Position numbers and translations under genes: made by a program
Shown here: positions 1 through 11,694 of the stretch, piece by piece
Position numbering within the stretch: the first letter of the stretch is position 1
Layout of the letters: each line of letters begins with the position of its first letter
Origin: Pampus argenteus
Lineage: Eukaryota; Chordata; Actinopteri; Scombriformes; Stromateidae
NCBI GenBank assembly: GCA_036937835.1
Contig: CM072874.1
Span: 11,918,001-11,982,000 of the forward strand
Reading direction: 5' to 3'
Length of the DNA stretch: 64,000 nt
Notes under the pieces: model-generated
The model's input: only the letters and a program-made list of their open reading frames with translations
What the model was told of the DNA's origin: nothing
The model's database searches: none

Positions 1-1679
1 TCTGATGTCAGGTGGTTTTCATCAATGTAGCGCAGCAAGTCACCAACTGAACGTAGCATCACCACCTAAAAAACACATAACCGAAAGACACCTAAAGATG
101 TGCAGCAACCACCTGGACAGGTACAGTTTTGTGTAAGTATTACGTGACTGACAGGAAAAGAGATTGTGCTGTATCAGGTTGGTAAAATAAATTTTTTTTT
201 CTGTAAATTTGAGATAAACTTATAACAATCTTCTCACTGGCATCTTTAACAGGAAGTCATCCTGGCTGAAGCGAAAGCCCAGGTCAGTGCTTGACGACGG
301 ACTGGGGGCGGAGCTTAACAAGCCGCTGGGGCGAAGCACCAAAACCAGATGCAGATTGCCTGGAAATGACGTCTGAAAGAGGAAGAAGTAAATTATTTCA
401 TTAGTTTATTCAACAACTGTAATAATATTAGATACAGCGGACTGAGAGCAGTTCATAATTTTTGTGCCAATTACTTACCTTCAGTTGTTTTTTTAAATTG
501 GAGTCACAAGTATAAATCAACATCAGACAGCAATTCAAACCAACACAGCTCTGACTCATGAGGATTTAGCATTGTGTGGACACAGTCCCACCAACATCAC
601 ATCCCTGGAATAGAGGGCACTGGAGGGATGAGAGGAGTCACTCTGTATTGATGGCAGCTGAATGTTGTTAGCCGTGCAGCACAGCAAAGCTCAACACAGC
701 ATCAGCATCTCTACATGTCAATCTGGAAACTCTCCACAGCACTTGAGCAGGTCTTATAGTCAGCTTATCAACTGCATCACACATCCTCACATTTCATTCT
801 CTTAACCACCGACTGATAAGGTTGATTCTGTCTTTTGCTTCTTCTCTCTTTGTTTGTCTCCCTCTTTTTCATAATTCTTTACTTTTCTGTTCATTTTTTG
901 TCTCTGTTGCTGCTGTTGTTTATTCCTGCAGCAGATCATTTTCTTTGACCAGTTTATGTTCAACTAGAGATGCATGCAATGCAGCAGATAACTCTTGAAA
1001 TACACTCTGAGTGATGTCTTATTGCTACCAGCTTAGACAAGTGGCTGTCATAACAAGACTGATGATGCAGATCATCAATCAAGTGGACGACAAACAGCAG
1101 TGACTCTTTCCTCTCCTGGTGAAATCTTTTTCCGTTAGCTGTCTCCTCTCAACACGTGACTGAGGGAACTTGTATATCTGGTAAACAGAAGTGATTTGTG
1201 TGGCTTCTGGTACACTGATTTCATATTATACTCTACTATAACACATTCACTGTCATCTGATAAAGCAAACAAATGTTCAAGGAAGTTTTTCTCACTGTAA
1301 GATAGTAAGTTTGTCAGAAACACAGCTGCAGATATTTATTTTAGCCCAGTTGGGATGATTTTCATACAGTGGCAAAGAAAAGATGTTTATGTGTTCAGTA
1401 TTTAGACCTTTAAACAAGAACAAAAATAAAGACTCTCTGTCCAGTTCATGTCATTTTTTTTTCATATAGCAGCCATGATGGATGTTACTGGATACTTGCA
1501 GACTTGTCAGCTCTTCTGCATTTCCTAACTGCATCTAGATTTTGTGGGCATTAAGTGTCACTTATGACATATTCCCAAATCTGTTACATAAAGCTGCATA
1601 ACTTGAACACACTGCAGTACCAAAGCTGATACAGCCTCTTGCTGTTCTGCACCTGCAGTCCAAACAGAGAGACACACGT

Positions 1680-1718
<39 letters not shown>

Positions 1719-2025
1719 CACACACGTTTGTCATTGGCCTGTTCTGGTGGTCCCGTACATGCACTCTTAACATTAAACTGCCATCTGATGTGAGCAATCT
1801 CTAAACCGAGAGAGATTTGACATATCTGATGCAGTTTGCAGTGCAGTGAGGACACGTCCCAACCTCTGTGCCGCAGAACTGAACTATCTTAAGAACAGCT
1901 CGTGTCTCTCTGCTGCAGTATCCTCGCCGCCCCGTTTCAAGCCTCCCACCTCCCCACCTCTCGGCGGAGCTTACCGCTGCCCGGCGCAGACGCGGGAATC
2001 CCCGCAGCGGGTTGGACTCGGCCAT
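1..2025 (-). CDS. mcf2: mcf2 (DBL family Rho guanine-nucleotide exchange factor), 5' coding exons, truncated by window edge
   Basis: Three minus-strand coding exons join in phase. Exon 1 (2025-1975) encodes 17 residues beginning MAESNPLRGFPRLRR and ends at a GTAAGC donor. Exon 2 (372-238) encodes 45 residues including FPGNLHLVLVLRPSG and GFRFSQDDFLLKMP. Exon 3 (65-1) encodes VVMLRSVGDLLRYIDENHL and continues off the window. All junctions are phase 0. This is the start of the CRAL-TRIO/Sec14-like domain of DBL proteins; by recollection the N-terminal MAEANPRRG-type peptide is characteristic of MCF2 rather than MCF2L. The spectrin, DH and PH parts are outside the window. In the family the protein activates Rho GTPases at the membrane. 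The start codon lies in a CpG-rich stretch. Which teleost paralogue this is cannot be decided here. Confidence 0.85.
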
Positions 2026-2220
2026 GGCTTTCAGGGCTTCCTCGTCCCCTGTTCTTAGCTCAGGAAGTCTGCTTCGGGACGTGGTGTCGGGAGCGAGCAG
2101 CCGCAGCGATGGCACAGTAACCTACACTGCAGTGTCCGGGAGGGCCCAGCGGCGCGCTGAGTGCGCACCTCAGCAGACGCACTTCTGCTCCGTACCAGGA
2201 TGGGGTGTGCTTCACTTACC

Positions 2221-2228
2221 TGACGTCA
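2221..2228. promoter_or_regulatory. CRE palindrome TGACGTCA upstream of mcf2
   Basis: A perfect CREB/ATF palindrome lies about 200 bp upstream of the mcf2 start codon (minus strand), on the edge of the CpG-rich region at about 1.92-2.2 kb that probably holds the promoter. The motif is seen; binding is inferred. Confidence 0.4.
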
Positions 2229-2909
2229 AAGCCACAATAAGTCTAGGTCTAATAATATGCCCATGATATCATTGATGAAATTACCTGTCAAAATGACGGT
2301 TTGATTATTGTTACCAAGCACTAATTGTGGAGAATATAATGCCACAACCGGCTGTAAAATAAGGATTGTTTCACGTTTCTGAACTTGAAGAAGATAACTT
2401 CTTCCTTCCCCGTTTTTTGTTTAAGGAATAAACAAAGAAGCATTAATTATGAAGCACATGGGCAATAAAAAGTGGAGTCAGAAGACGGAGAGTTGAATCA
2501 TTTCCTTTGGACTCGCTAGATGGCGCTTGAAACTCAGGAGATGGTGAACCACTTAAGTAACTTTTTTTTTATTATTATTTGGGGTTTTGTAAAGCCCTTT
2601 ATGATGCATCTTTGCATGACAGGTGCAAAACAAATAAAGTTATTATCAAGTTAATATGTTTGACACCCACAACATCAAATTTGAAAATATCATAAATAAT
2701 TGATAGTGCTATTTTGTCAGGGCCAATTTGGCCTTTAGTGATATTTGTTATACTAAATATCAATTAATATATAATATATGTATTTCTTTATTTTCCAGTT
2801 CAGAGATGTGTCTAATTTTTAAAAAACTGTATTTATTCAGGGGGGCGTTTCATTGAAAGCAATGCTGTCTTTTTCAGGAATGCTCTGATCACATTCAGCA
2901 GTTGGTCTT

Positions 2910-3697
2910 AAGGCACCTCCGTGGTGGTAATGAGGAAGAGGCATTCCCCGTCCAGATTTAACCTGCCAGACCGAGGGATTGAACCAATGATCTTCTGGTC
3001 ACAAGCCCACTTGTGATTAGACTAATAGAATAGAGGCCATGTGTTCTGTTCTAATAAAACCTGAGCCTACTATGTATGTTTTGCTCTGACTTCCCCAGAT
3101 TACAAATTGATATACAAACATATGATACAAAAATGTCTAATGATGACACAAACCTATATTGAAAGCAGGATAAATTTGTTTTTATTTCACTGAGAAAATT
3201 GTTGCAGTTTGAGTTTGCATTTGTCTAGTAGTTGCGGTATTCTGATAGGCCGAGTGTGGTAATGACGGAGAGGAATTCCCCACCCAGATTTATCCTGCCA
3301 GCCCGAGGGATTGAACCAATGATCTTCTGGTCATAGAGCTCACTTCTCTGGCACACTCAATATACACACAAAATAAAAACCACTCATTATAGTGCATTTA
3401 AAACAAAACAACTTGTATGTACAAAACACCTGTCTTTGTGATATAAACCAGTATACAAAAGAGTGGCACTGTTCCTTATAGTCACATGTTCAGTCGTGAG
3501 ATACTCACTTGAGGGAATCACCTGTCACAGTGTGTGTTGGTTGGTGATGGAAGGATCTTATCCCTGTTTCCAGGAAGCAAACTGCATGGCAGACTAAACA
3601 GTGATTAGACTAGAATAGAGGCAGTGTGTTCTGTTCTAGTAAAACCCGAGCCTACTATGTATGTTTTACTCTAACTTCTTCAGATTACAAATTGATG
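2910..3697. repeat. Duplicated tRNA-like SINE-type segment, second copy split
   Basis: A first copy at about 2917-3110 contains gggattgaaccaatgatctt and then gagcctactatgtatgtttt. The same two halves recur at about 3249-3345 and about 3601-3697, now separated by about 255 bp of unrelated sequence. On the minus strand, GGTTCAATCCC resembles a tRNA B box and the flanking GACCAGAAG text resembles a common teleost tRNA-like repeat. The repeat match between copies is visible; the SINE class is from memory. Confidence 0.65.
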
Positions 3698-4802
3698 GGG
3701 TTGAGGGACGATATTGTGACGGATACAAAGCTTGTACAACCATATTATACTTGAACTTGGAAATGTTTGTCTGCTGCAAAGAAAGACACTTGAAGCTTTA
3801 TTTCCCCAGATTATAAAGTAAAGCTTTCACATAATACTTTATCTGCATAGTGGCTATATTTTGACATGAGAGAACTTAATATCTCAGCTAAGCCACAGTC
3901 ATTTCAGCACAGTAACCCTTGCCTTGTGGGGCGCCCTGTTGGCCAAACAGTAATGCTGATTACCTTGGCTGAATTCCAACTTTTGACATCCCCCACTTTC
4001 CCTATACATTATTTTACATTATTTCAACATTAACGGTTTCATAAGTGCAATATTTTATGAAATTATCTTTAAAAGAACTGTAATATTCTCAATAATCCTC
4101 ATAAACTTTACATCCTTGTTCCAGCACTTCACTGGAGAAAAACGTTTGCTTCCAATAAATATTCAATGTGACTGTACCAGTGGCTAATTCTACACATTGT
4201 GTGTATTATATCCCAAATATTTGCCACGTCTTTGGTGTCTTTGTAAATGTTGGTATCCTGACTGGAATTTAAAGTTACAGTTCTGTGGCCTTGTACCTTG
4301 TAATAATGGACCTGTGGAAGGATTTGCAGGGTTTCATAGGTCAAACGGGAACGCGCCATTCTGATGATTCTGTCTAATCTCTGTCACGTTTACGGATACA
4401 AATAAGACAGCTTACATCTGACATTTACATCATTCGCACCTAATGTGACTGGGAGCCCTTAATCTGCTGGGATCAGACTGAATACTGAGAATCTTCACGT
4501 TGCTCTACAAATGCCTACAAGGATTATATAAAATATTAGATATTTAGAAGATTAGATTAGAAATATTATTTTATTGTTTACAATATTGTGAATTTTTGTA
4601 AGCAACACAAACAAGCTAACGGAGAGATTGTTTAGATACGTATTCCATAATAAACAGACACAACACGATTACTTGTTTAAAATAGGTGCAGCTCACAGAT
4701 AGATCAGCCTAATAATAGCACTTCTAAAAGCTATTGTTAGACGCCAGTCAACCGAGCAGTAGCAGTAAACGTTATGACACGACACATTCAAGCCTGTTGG
4801 AC

Positions 4803-4831
<29 letters not shown>
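4803..4831. repeat. Poly-A run (29 A)
   Basis: Uninterrupted A homopolymer, possibly the tail of an old retroposed element, although no element body is recognisable upstream. Confidence 0.8.
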
Positions 4832-4834
<3 letters not shown>

Positions 4835-5050
4835 CAATGATGTCTCACAGAGAGATGAACCCTGATTTCAAAAAGAGAAAACAACTTCACTTGATTGCTT
4901 GGTTTGAGGAGATGCAGAGGAGATTATCAGCCTACTACTACCGCAGCCATGTGGCGTCTATGTTGTTTGGCTTTCCCTGGGATTTAACTGGCTGATTGGT
5001 ATTTTTAAACCCTTTGTAGTCCAAAAAAGCTATCCAATAATGGCTTAACT

Positions 5051-5211
5051 GGATTACAAAGCAGGCAATGAGAGCATTAATGAACTGGTTACACCCGAAT
5101 GATGCACTGAGAGAGGCTGCAGGTATAAAAAGGAAAAACAACTGTTGCAGACCACATTCTCCACTTACCAAGACCAACTCAACTATCAAGACCCCACACA
5201 AGTGACAAGAG
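5051..5211 (+). promoter_or_regulatory. arr3 core promoter and non-coding exon 1
   Basis: A TATAAAA box lies at 5124-5130. GGATTA, the core recognised by the photoreceptor factors CRX/OTX, lies at 5051-5056, about 70 bp upstream of it. A non-coding first exon probably begins near 5155 and ends at 5211 at the donor GGTAAGA. Box positions are seen; the transcription start and CRX use are inferred from the identity of the downstream gene as a cone arrestin. Confidence 0.55.
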
Positions 5212-5827
5212 GTAAGATTTCTTCATCTTAAAGGATGCATGGATGGAAAGATGGACATATGAAATACTGAATTTTCACTTGGAGTGAGATGCACGATTTT
5301 AAGTTTTGAATAGACTTCAGTGAAAAGAAAAACTAGATGGGCTCATAATTTATAGATTATATATGAAAGTAACTGTTTCTAGGGACTTTAAAGTGAAAGT
5401 GATCTTAGGCAGATGTGTGATGTTTACTTTAGCTTAATCTTTGTGGCAATATACTGTGCATGCCATAAATGTGGATGTTAGATATATTACATTAAAGCAG
5501 CCTAAATGACTGATGGTAGGTTTGCAGTTAAAATGTGCCCAAATTCTTCTTGTTAGACACATCAGAATCACAACCTATTAATTAATATTTTAAGTAATAT
5601 TGATTTTCATTGTGTGAAATGCAGATGCAAGATACGCTTCATCAGTTTAGTTTAGGGAGAAATTTGACATCAAACCTCTTAGATTATCTGCAGCCAGCAA
5701 CTGAGCGATAACAACAACAACAAGAGGTGAATTAAAGATATTTAATGTTAAATGTATTGCTTAAGAGTTTGAGCAAAGAAGTTACAAAAATACAAAAAAA
5801 GAGTGATGATTTAGTTCATTAGCATTT

Positions 5828-6141
5828 TTTGGGCTTTTTTTCTGATTATAAGGCGCAATAAGGCAAAACAAAACGTGTGTCAGATAAGTCAATAACTCTC
5901 AGTTGTAGGTTAACGCAAAAATACAAGTTTAAGTGGGCGATTTCCGCATCATGTCTGGATCCCTCTCAACATTGTTCAGTTTTAACACAAAAAACAAACA
6001 AAACAAAACTGTTGTCCAGAGTTTAACAGTTGGGTGATTTTGGGATCCAGCAGCCCGGATCCCTCTCGTCATTATCCGAGTCAGTCTCGTTGCTGTCACC
6101 GGGCTGTTCAGTAATGATTCCTAATAGTCCAAAAAATACGG
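5828..6141. mobile_element. Probable MITE-like repeat in arr3 intron 1
   Basis: The left end carries ctgattataaggcgcaata and the right end cctaatagtcc followed by aaaaaatacggta. This is the paired arrangement of a common vertebrate non-autonomous repeat whose ends read TACCGTATTTT and GACTATAAGGCGC. No coding capacity. The assignment is from memory. Confidence 0.45.
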
Positions 6142-6894
6142 TAGCTGCTAAGCAATCATGTATTTACTAGATATTTCACAACAATTAGTAAATCAAAACT
6201 GGTAGAAGGTATCTGTACTGTACCTCTCTAGAAATTCATAATTTGTTGTGTCATGTTCCTGAATCTACACGGGTGTTTGGGTTTGGAAGAACAGCTTTAA
6301 ACCTGATATCACTGTGCATAATGGTGCAACAGAAAAGAAAATGAAGCATAAACAGCATTAAACACACACCTGCAGTACTCTTAACCATTTTGTAAAGCTT
6401 TCTGATCCTCATTACAGTTACAGCTACTGTTTGGACATATTAAATCTAGCAATACTATAGCAAGTTACTGAGTTACTGGGTTTTATCCATTTAACAGTCC
6501 TTGAATAGTCAGCTCAAGCAACAGCTTTGGCACTGGTGTTACTCTTGAGGGGAACACCTTGTGACATAATCATGTGTGCAATGTAAATCTGCCCAGGAGT
6601 TTGGTCCAATGTCTGTGTCCATTGGATGGGAGCCATTTAGCAGATGCAAAATAACATAACATCGGCTTTAGATCAGGTGTTCTAACACTGATGTTGTAAT
6701 CTTATCACAAAGGATTGACCTTCCGTACCCTTAAAACAAAAATATCACTCCGGCTGCCAGCAAGCTGACAGTTAGTCAAGGATCAATGGCTTAATCGCAA
6801 CATCTGACGGATGCTGTGACATTCTCATAACCTAAAGTTACATCTTGATTTTTTTCTTCTCTCCCCTCATAACACTTCTCAAGATCCTCCAGAA

Positions 6895-9800
6895 ATGGCA
6901 AAGTAAGTGTTGTTTTCCTTTTTGTTCCTTTCTGACCCCCCCCCCCCAAAGTACTTCAACCCTGAGACAGGTCTCTACATTGTTATGGTGGAGCAGAAGT
7001 GTTGGTTCAAATGTGGCCTTAGACAGTAACACGGGTAATGAGCTTTGTGGTACAACGCTGGTAATTAGCTATTTGAAAAACCATTAATGGATCCGTCACC
7101 TGGGCCAGCCTCTCAATCCGGGCGCAATAAGGTAAAGCTGCTCCACACTTAGCTTTCCCTAACTGGATAAAAGAGAATAAGGGATTACCTGACCTGCTAC
7201 GGCCTTCCAGATCAACTACTTTACCCTAATCATTATTTCATCCGGTTAATCCAGACAACACTAAAATAAATGTTGTGAGAAGTAATGAACAATTACTAAT
7301 AATGGTGTTCATTTTTTTTTTCCACAGGGTTTTCAAGAAGACCAGTGGCAACGGAGGGGTAAGTGTTGTTCATCAATTGAAAATGAGGGAAACAGACTCA
7401 GAAACAGATTCACAGGAGCACTCAGCTCTTTTTCTGTCCTTGTGTCTGACAGCTGACCCTCTACCTGGGCAAGAGAGACTATGTGGACCACATCTCCACA
7501 GTGGACAAAGTCGGTACGTTCCTTCTTCTATGTGTGTGTCTGTGTGTGTATGTGTGTGTGTGTGCGCGTAGCTGCATAGAGAGGGTGAGGAATATAACAT
7601 TGTCTGTAACTCTATTAACTTTACAGATGGTGTTGTAAAGCTAGACACAACAGATTTTAAAGACAGAAAAGGTAATATCAGCACCATTTCAATACTAACA
7701 TATATTAAATTTTTTCAAACGTAAACATAGCATATTAAAATAATGAGCCTGATATTATTTGTTGACAGTATTTGTGCAGCTGGCATGTGCCTTCCGTTAC
7801 GGTAGTGATGACCTGGACGTGATGGGCCTGTGCTTCAGGAAGGACATCTGGATCCACTACGTCCAGATCTACCCTGAAAACCACAAGCCCACCTTGAGCG
7901 CCATGCATGAGACCCTGATGAAGAAGGCTGGGGACAACTCATACCCATTCACTTTTGGAGTATGACAACGAATCCGAAGAGTTTAAGCCTGTTGAAACAC
8001 ACGATCCAACCTTTTCACAAACTGGTTCATGGCCGCAACATTTCTGTCGTGTACCGGTTTAATGCCGACTACTAAATAGACTGTTACATTATTTACGAAA
8101 AACACAAACTTGGAGTTAGGAGTTGCTGCATTTACAGACAGGGTCATGACAGATTTCTGTGATATATTATTAATTAAGAAAAAGATAAATAAACAGGTTT
8201 GAGTTTGACAATCATGAAACATAACAGTTTGCTGTTCTCATATTCAGACTACAACTTAACGATTTTTCTAAATGAATGAAAATATTTGGGGAGTTAGAGG
8301 CTATAAACTGGTCTGAGCTCCCATATCTTTATTCCCATTTAGTCATTTGAATGCAATCTCTGAGTACAATATGAGTACTTTTAATATAGAATATAAATAG
8401 AATAAAACTCATCTTTCATCTTTCATCTCTAGATTCCCAACAACCTGCCATGCTCCGTCTCTCTGCAGCCTGGACCTGATGACAAGGGGAAGGTAAACCT
8501 GAAGTAATCTGTTAACACTCTTCAACTACACAATAAAATAGATGTCATCCCATTGATTTACTGTATGTTCATTTTGTCATTCTGTAGTTGTTGTTGTTTT
8601 TTTGTTGTTTTTTTGTGATTGTAGTTGTAGTGTCTAACTTTTTACTTTTGCTTTGCAGGCTTGCGGTGTCGACTTTGAGGTCAAAACTTACCTTGCCATG
8701 GAAAAGAGCAACCCTGACGAGAAGATTGAAAAGAAGTGAGTGTAATTTAAGTCTCTGCCTGACTGACATTTTCTTAATTATATATATTGTACTATATAAC
8801 TCAATATTTTCTCCTTTTCTAACTCTTCCTCTTTTCTGCCCGACAGGGATACTGCTCGCCTTGTCATACGTAAAATCCAGTACGCCCCGTCTCAGGTGGG
8901 CGCCGGGCCCAAGGCTGAAATCTGCAAATGCTTCATGATGTCTGACAAGCCTGTTCATCTAGAAGCTTCATTGATGAAAGATGTACAGTGGTTTTTATTA
9001 TTCAAAGTGTCTCAGAATTGTTTGTACTTTTTTTTTTATTTATTAAACCTGACAATAGTTTAGCTGTTGTAAAATAAAGATATTACATTTTGTTTTTGCT
9101 TTTACCACAGCTCTTCTTCCATGGCGAGGAAATCCCAATCAAAATCAAAATCAAGAATGAGAGCAACAAAACAGTGAAGAAATTCAAAATCACTGGTGAG
9201 ATTTTAGAAATGATTTTATACAGATTTAATCCTGCCACTGTTATCAAAAGAATAACACAATTATACTCTCTGTCCTGCATTCCTCTCCTCATCTCTCAGT
9301 GGACCAAACCACAGACATTGTCCTCTACTCGGCCGACAAATACACCAAGGCTATTCTTACCCAAGAGATTGAGTAGGTGTACAGCAAACTTATATTCACT
9401 GAATCAAAGCATCAAACAAACATCATGTATCACAGAAGCAAAATTCACAATTTGCTGCTTATTTGTATGTATTTGTTTTGTCTTTTCCAGTGATACAGTG
9501 GATTCCAATTCAGAATTTGAGAAAACTGTGACCATCACCCCGCTGCTGGCAGACAACAAGGAGAAAAGAGGGCTGTCACTGGATGGACGACTGAAAGACG
9601 AGGACACCAACTTGGCCTCCACTACTCTGTAAGTGTGCAAACACAGCGGACAGAGCCAAATTAATTAGATTACTGCTATAAAGGTCAGACAATCCACTTT
9701 GTAGTTTTAAATTTACAGTACCTTTACCTGCATGTCACTGCATGCCCATGATGTCTTAGGTTTTAAAAAGACACTTAACTGAATTGAACTTTCTGAGCTC

Positions 9801-10656
9801 TCAAATCCTTGTAATTCCTCCTCCACACAGGCTGCGGCAGGATATAGAAAACGACGTGTTGGGAATCCTGGTTTCCTACAAGATTAAAATTAACCTCATG
9901 GTGGCTGGTGGAGGGTAAGTGTTTAGCACACTATAAAAAAATGCTGTTTAAATCGAAGCTTGATCAACATATCTAAACTGACTTGTGATGTTCCTGTTAT
10001 CTTCATGTAGCCTGCTGGGCGGCCTCACTGCCAGGTGAGAAGTGTTTATTTAAAATCATATCATTTAATTAGCAGTGATCACTGATCGCCGACATTAATC
10101 TGTTTTTTTTTTTCTCTGCAGTGACGTTACGGTGGAACTGCCACTGAAACTTATGCACCCCAAACCTGAAGGTAATTTTCAATAATTTTACTTGTATATA
10201 TTATTGCTGCCACGTCTGACAGTTTATAGACTGACCTCTCATCCTACTATTTTGTTCTTTTTTCTTCTACACATCAACCTCCCAACACACTGAGCAGAGT
10301 AAAGACTTCAGTGTAAGTACTAAATGACCTTTTTATAATATATATATTTTGCTATTGGATTGTGATGTTGTTATTTTATCTTACAGTGTCTTGAAAAAGT
10401 CCCCTATAGTCAATGTATTCTGTTTTTTATATTGATTTCAGTGAACATCACATTATCATTTATGGGAATATTTATGTTAGTAGATGTGTCATATAGTGCC
10501 AATGCCAAAAGATTAAAATGAGGATTAAAATGATCATCAAATGTAATTTTATCTTGACATATATCACATGTGCAATAACTTGTTTTTTGTGTTTACTCCT
10601 TTCTCAGTGAGGATGTTACCCTGGATGTTGAGAAGAAACCCACAGGAAGACAATGA
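6895..10656 (+). CDS. arr3: Cone arrestin (arrestin-C, arrestin 3 retinal)
   Basis: Sixteen coding exons join in phase: 6895-6902, 7328-7358, 7453-7513, 7627-7671, 7769-7959, 8433-8492, 8659-8735, 8847-8982, 9111-9195, 9300-9372, 9491-9628, 9831-9914, 10011-10034, 10122-10171, about 10300-10312 and 10608-10656, giving about 374 residues (human ARR3 about 388). The protein binds phosphorylated light-activated cone opsin and ends signalling. Visible arrestin hallmarks are the N-terminal KVFKKTSGN phosphate-binding lysines, the finger loop LDVMGLCFRKD, the phosphate-sensor strand ARLVIRKIQYAP, and the lariat/polar-core segment SLDGRLKDEDTNLAS. The start is the only in-frame ATG, in a tiny exon after the non-coding exon 1. 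The last two exons are uncertain: the chosen join reads VKTSVEDVTLDVEKK before a stop, an unusually short C-tail. A photoreceptor-type promoter lies upstream. Confidence 0.92.
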
Positions 10657-10954
10657 GCGGAAGTGGCACAAAACAAAGAGGAAGAAGGATGTGACTGATG
10701 AAACCAAATAACAATACCTGAGCAAATGAAGAGAGCGTCTATTTCAACATACTAAGGATATATATACAGATGTGCTGTCATTCCCCTCACAGATTTTGTT
10801 GATCCTATTTTTGTTGTTAAATGAATGTTGCTTAGCTGTAGGGGGAGTATTTAGACTCAACATTTAGAGACCAAAGGCTTACAGTAGTTACACAATACAG
10901 TTATACAAATATGTGTACAAAACAAAAATCATTTTCAACTCACTTCAGAATGTG

Positions 10955-10960
10955 AATAAA
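10955..10960 (+). terminator. arr3 polyadenylation signal
   Basis: AATAAA about 300 bp after the arr3 stop codon, followed by GT-containing sequence. Confidence 0.55.
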
Positions 10961-11655
10961 GTAAAGTTTAAAGTCTATAAAGGCCTCTGTGGTTTGGAGT
11001 TTCACTGATTAATGACACTGTTATTTTAAATAAGACTTTTTTCTTTCTTGTTAAAAAAAAATAATGTTTTTAACTGGTCTCATCAAATTACCCAAAATAC
11101 AATAAAATAATTAAAAAAAATAATAATTATTGTGGTGCAGGTTTGATTTTTTGTTTCTGTCTTTCAGGATGATAATTTTTCTATTATTATATAAATAATG
11201 ACACGTTCTAATAACACATTGCCGGTTTTCTAGTTGTTTATTTATTTATCTTGTGTAAATAGGCTGCTTCTTGCTAAATTTTTATAGTTATAACAGTTTG
11301 TAGCAGTGGGAGCAGGAGATTGATGTGTGTGAAAATGAGTGGCTAAAACCGGAGTGATGCAAAAAAAAAAAGACATATAACATATCCTTTCTCTAATTGA
11401 TCCTTGCCTACTTTAAACCAGTGAGAACAGCACCAACATCATTCTGTGAAATAAATAACCAGATAATACCACCAGACAACATCGTGAAGTGAAGGAAAAA
11501 CAGCCACAGATAAAATGTTCGTAGTGTAGCCTGATACATTTTAGTAGATGGCTATTTTATGATCAGTTTTTCACCGTCAGAGGGCAACAACTCTTCTGAA
11601 CCTTATTTTGGTACACGAAGAAGAAGAAGACGACGTCGTCGACGCTTGACGACTC

Positions 11656-11663
11656 TGACGTCA
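11656..11663. promoter_or_regulatory. CRE palindrome in the znrd2 promoter
   Basis: A perfect TGACGTCA sits 32 bp before the znrd2 start codon, within a CpG-rich stretch (cgacgtcgtcgacgcttgac). No TATA box is seen, which fits a housekeeping CREB/ATF-type promoter. Confidence 0.5.
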
Positions 11664-11694
11664 TCACGCACAACGTGTGTAGCGCTGAAGGAAC

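Larger units (their letters stand above)
2229..5120. other. Intergenic region between divergent mcf2 and arr3
   Basis: About 2.9 kb without a supportable gene. It is AT-rich, holds the duplicated SINE-like segment at 2.9-3.7 kb and a 29-base A run at 4803-4831. Short open frames here lack family similarity and codon structure. Confidence 0.6.

Noticed and set aside
1558..1855. Frames with poly-VC peptides near 1.7 kb
   Set aside because: Translation of the CA microsatellite at 1684-1725 in mcf2 intron 1.
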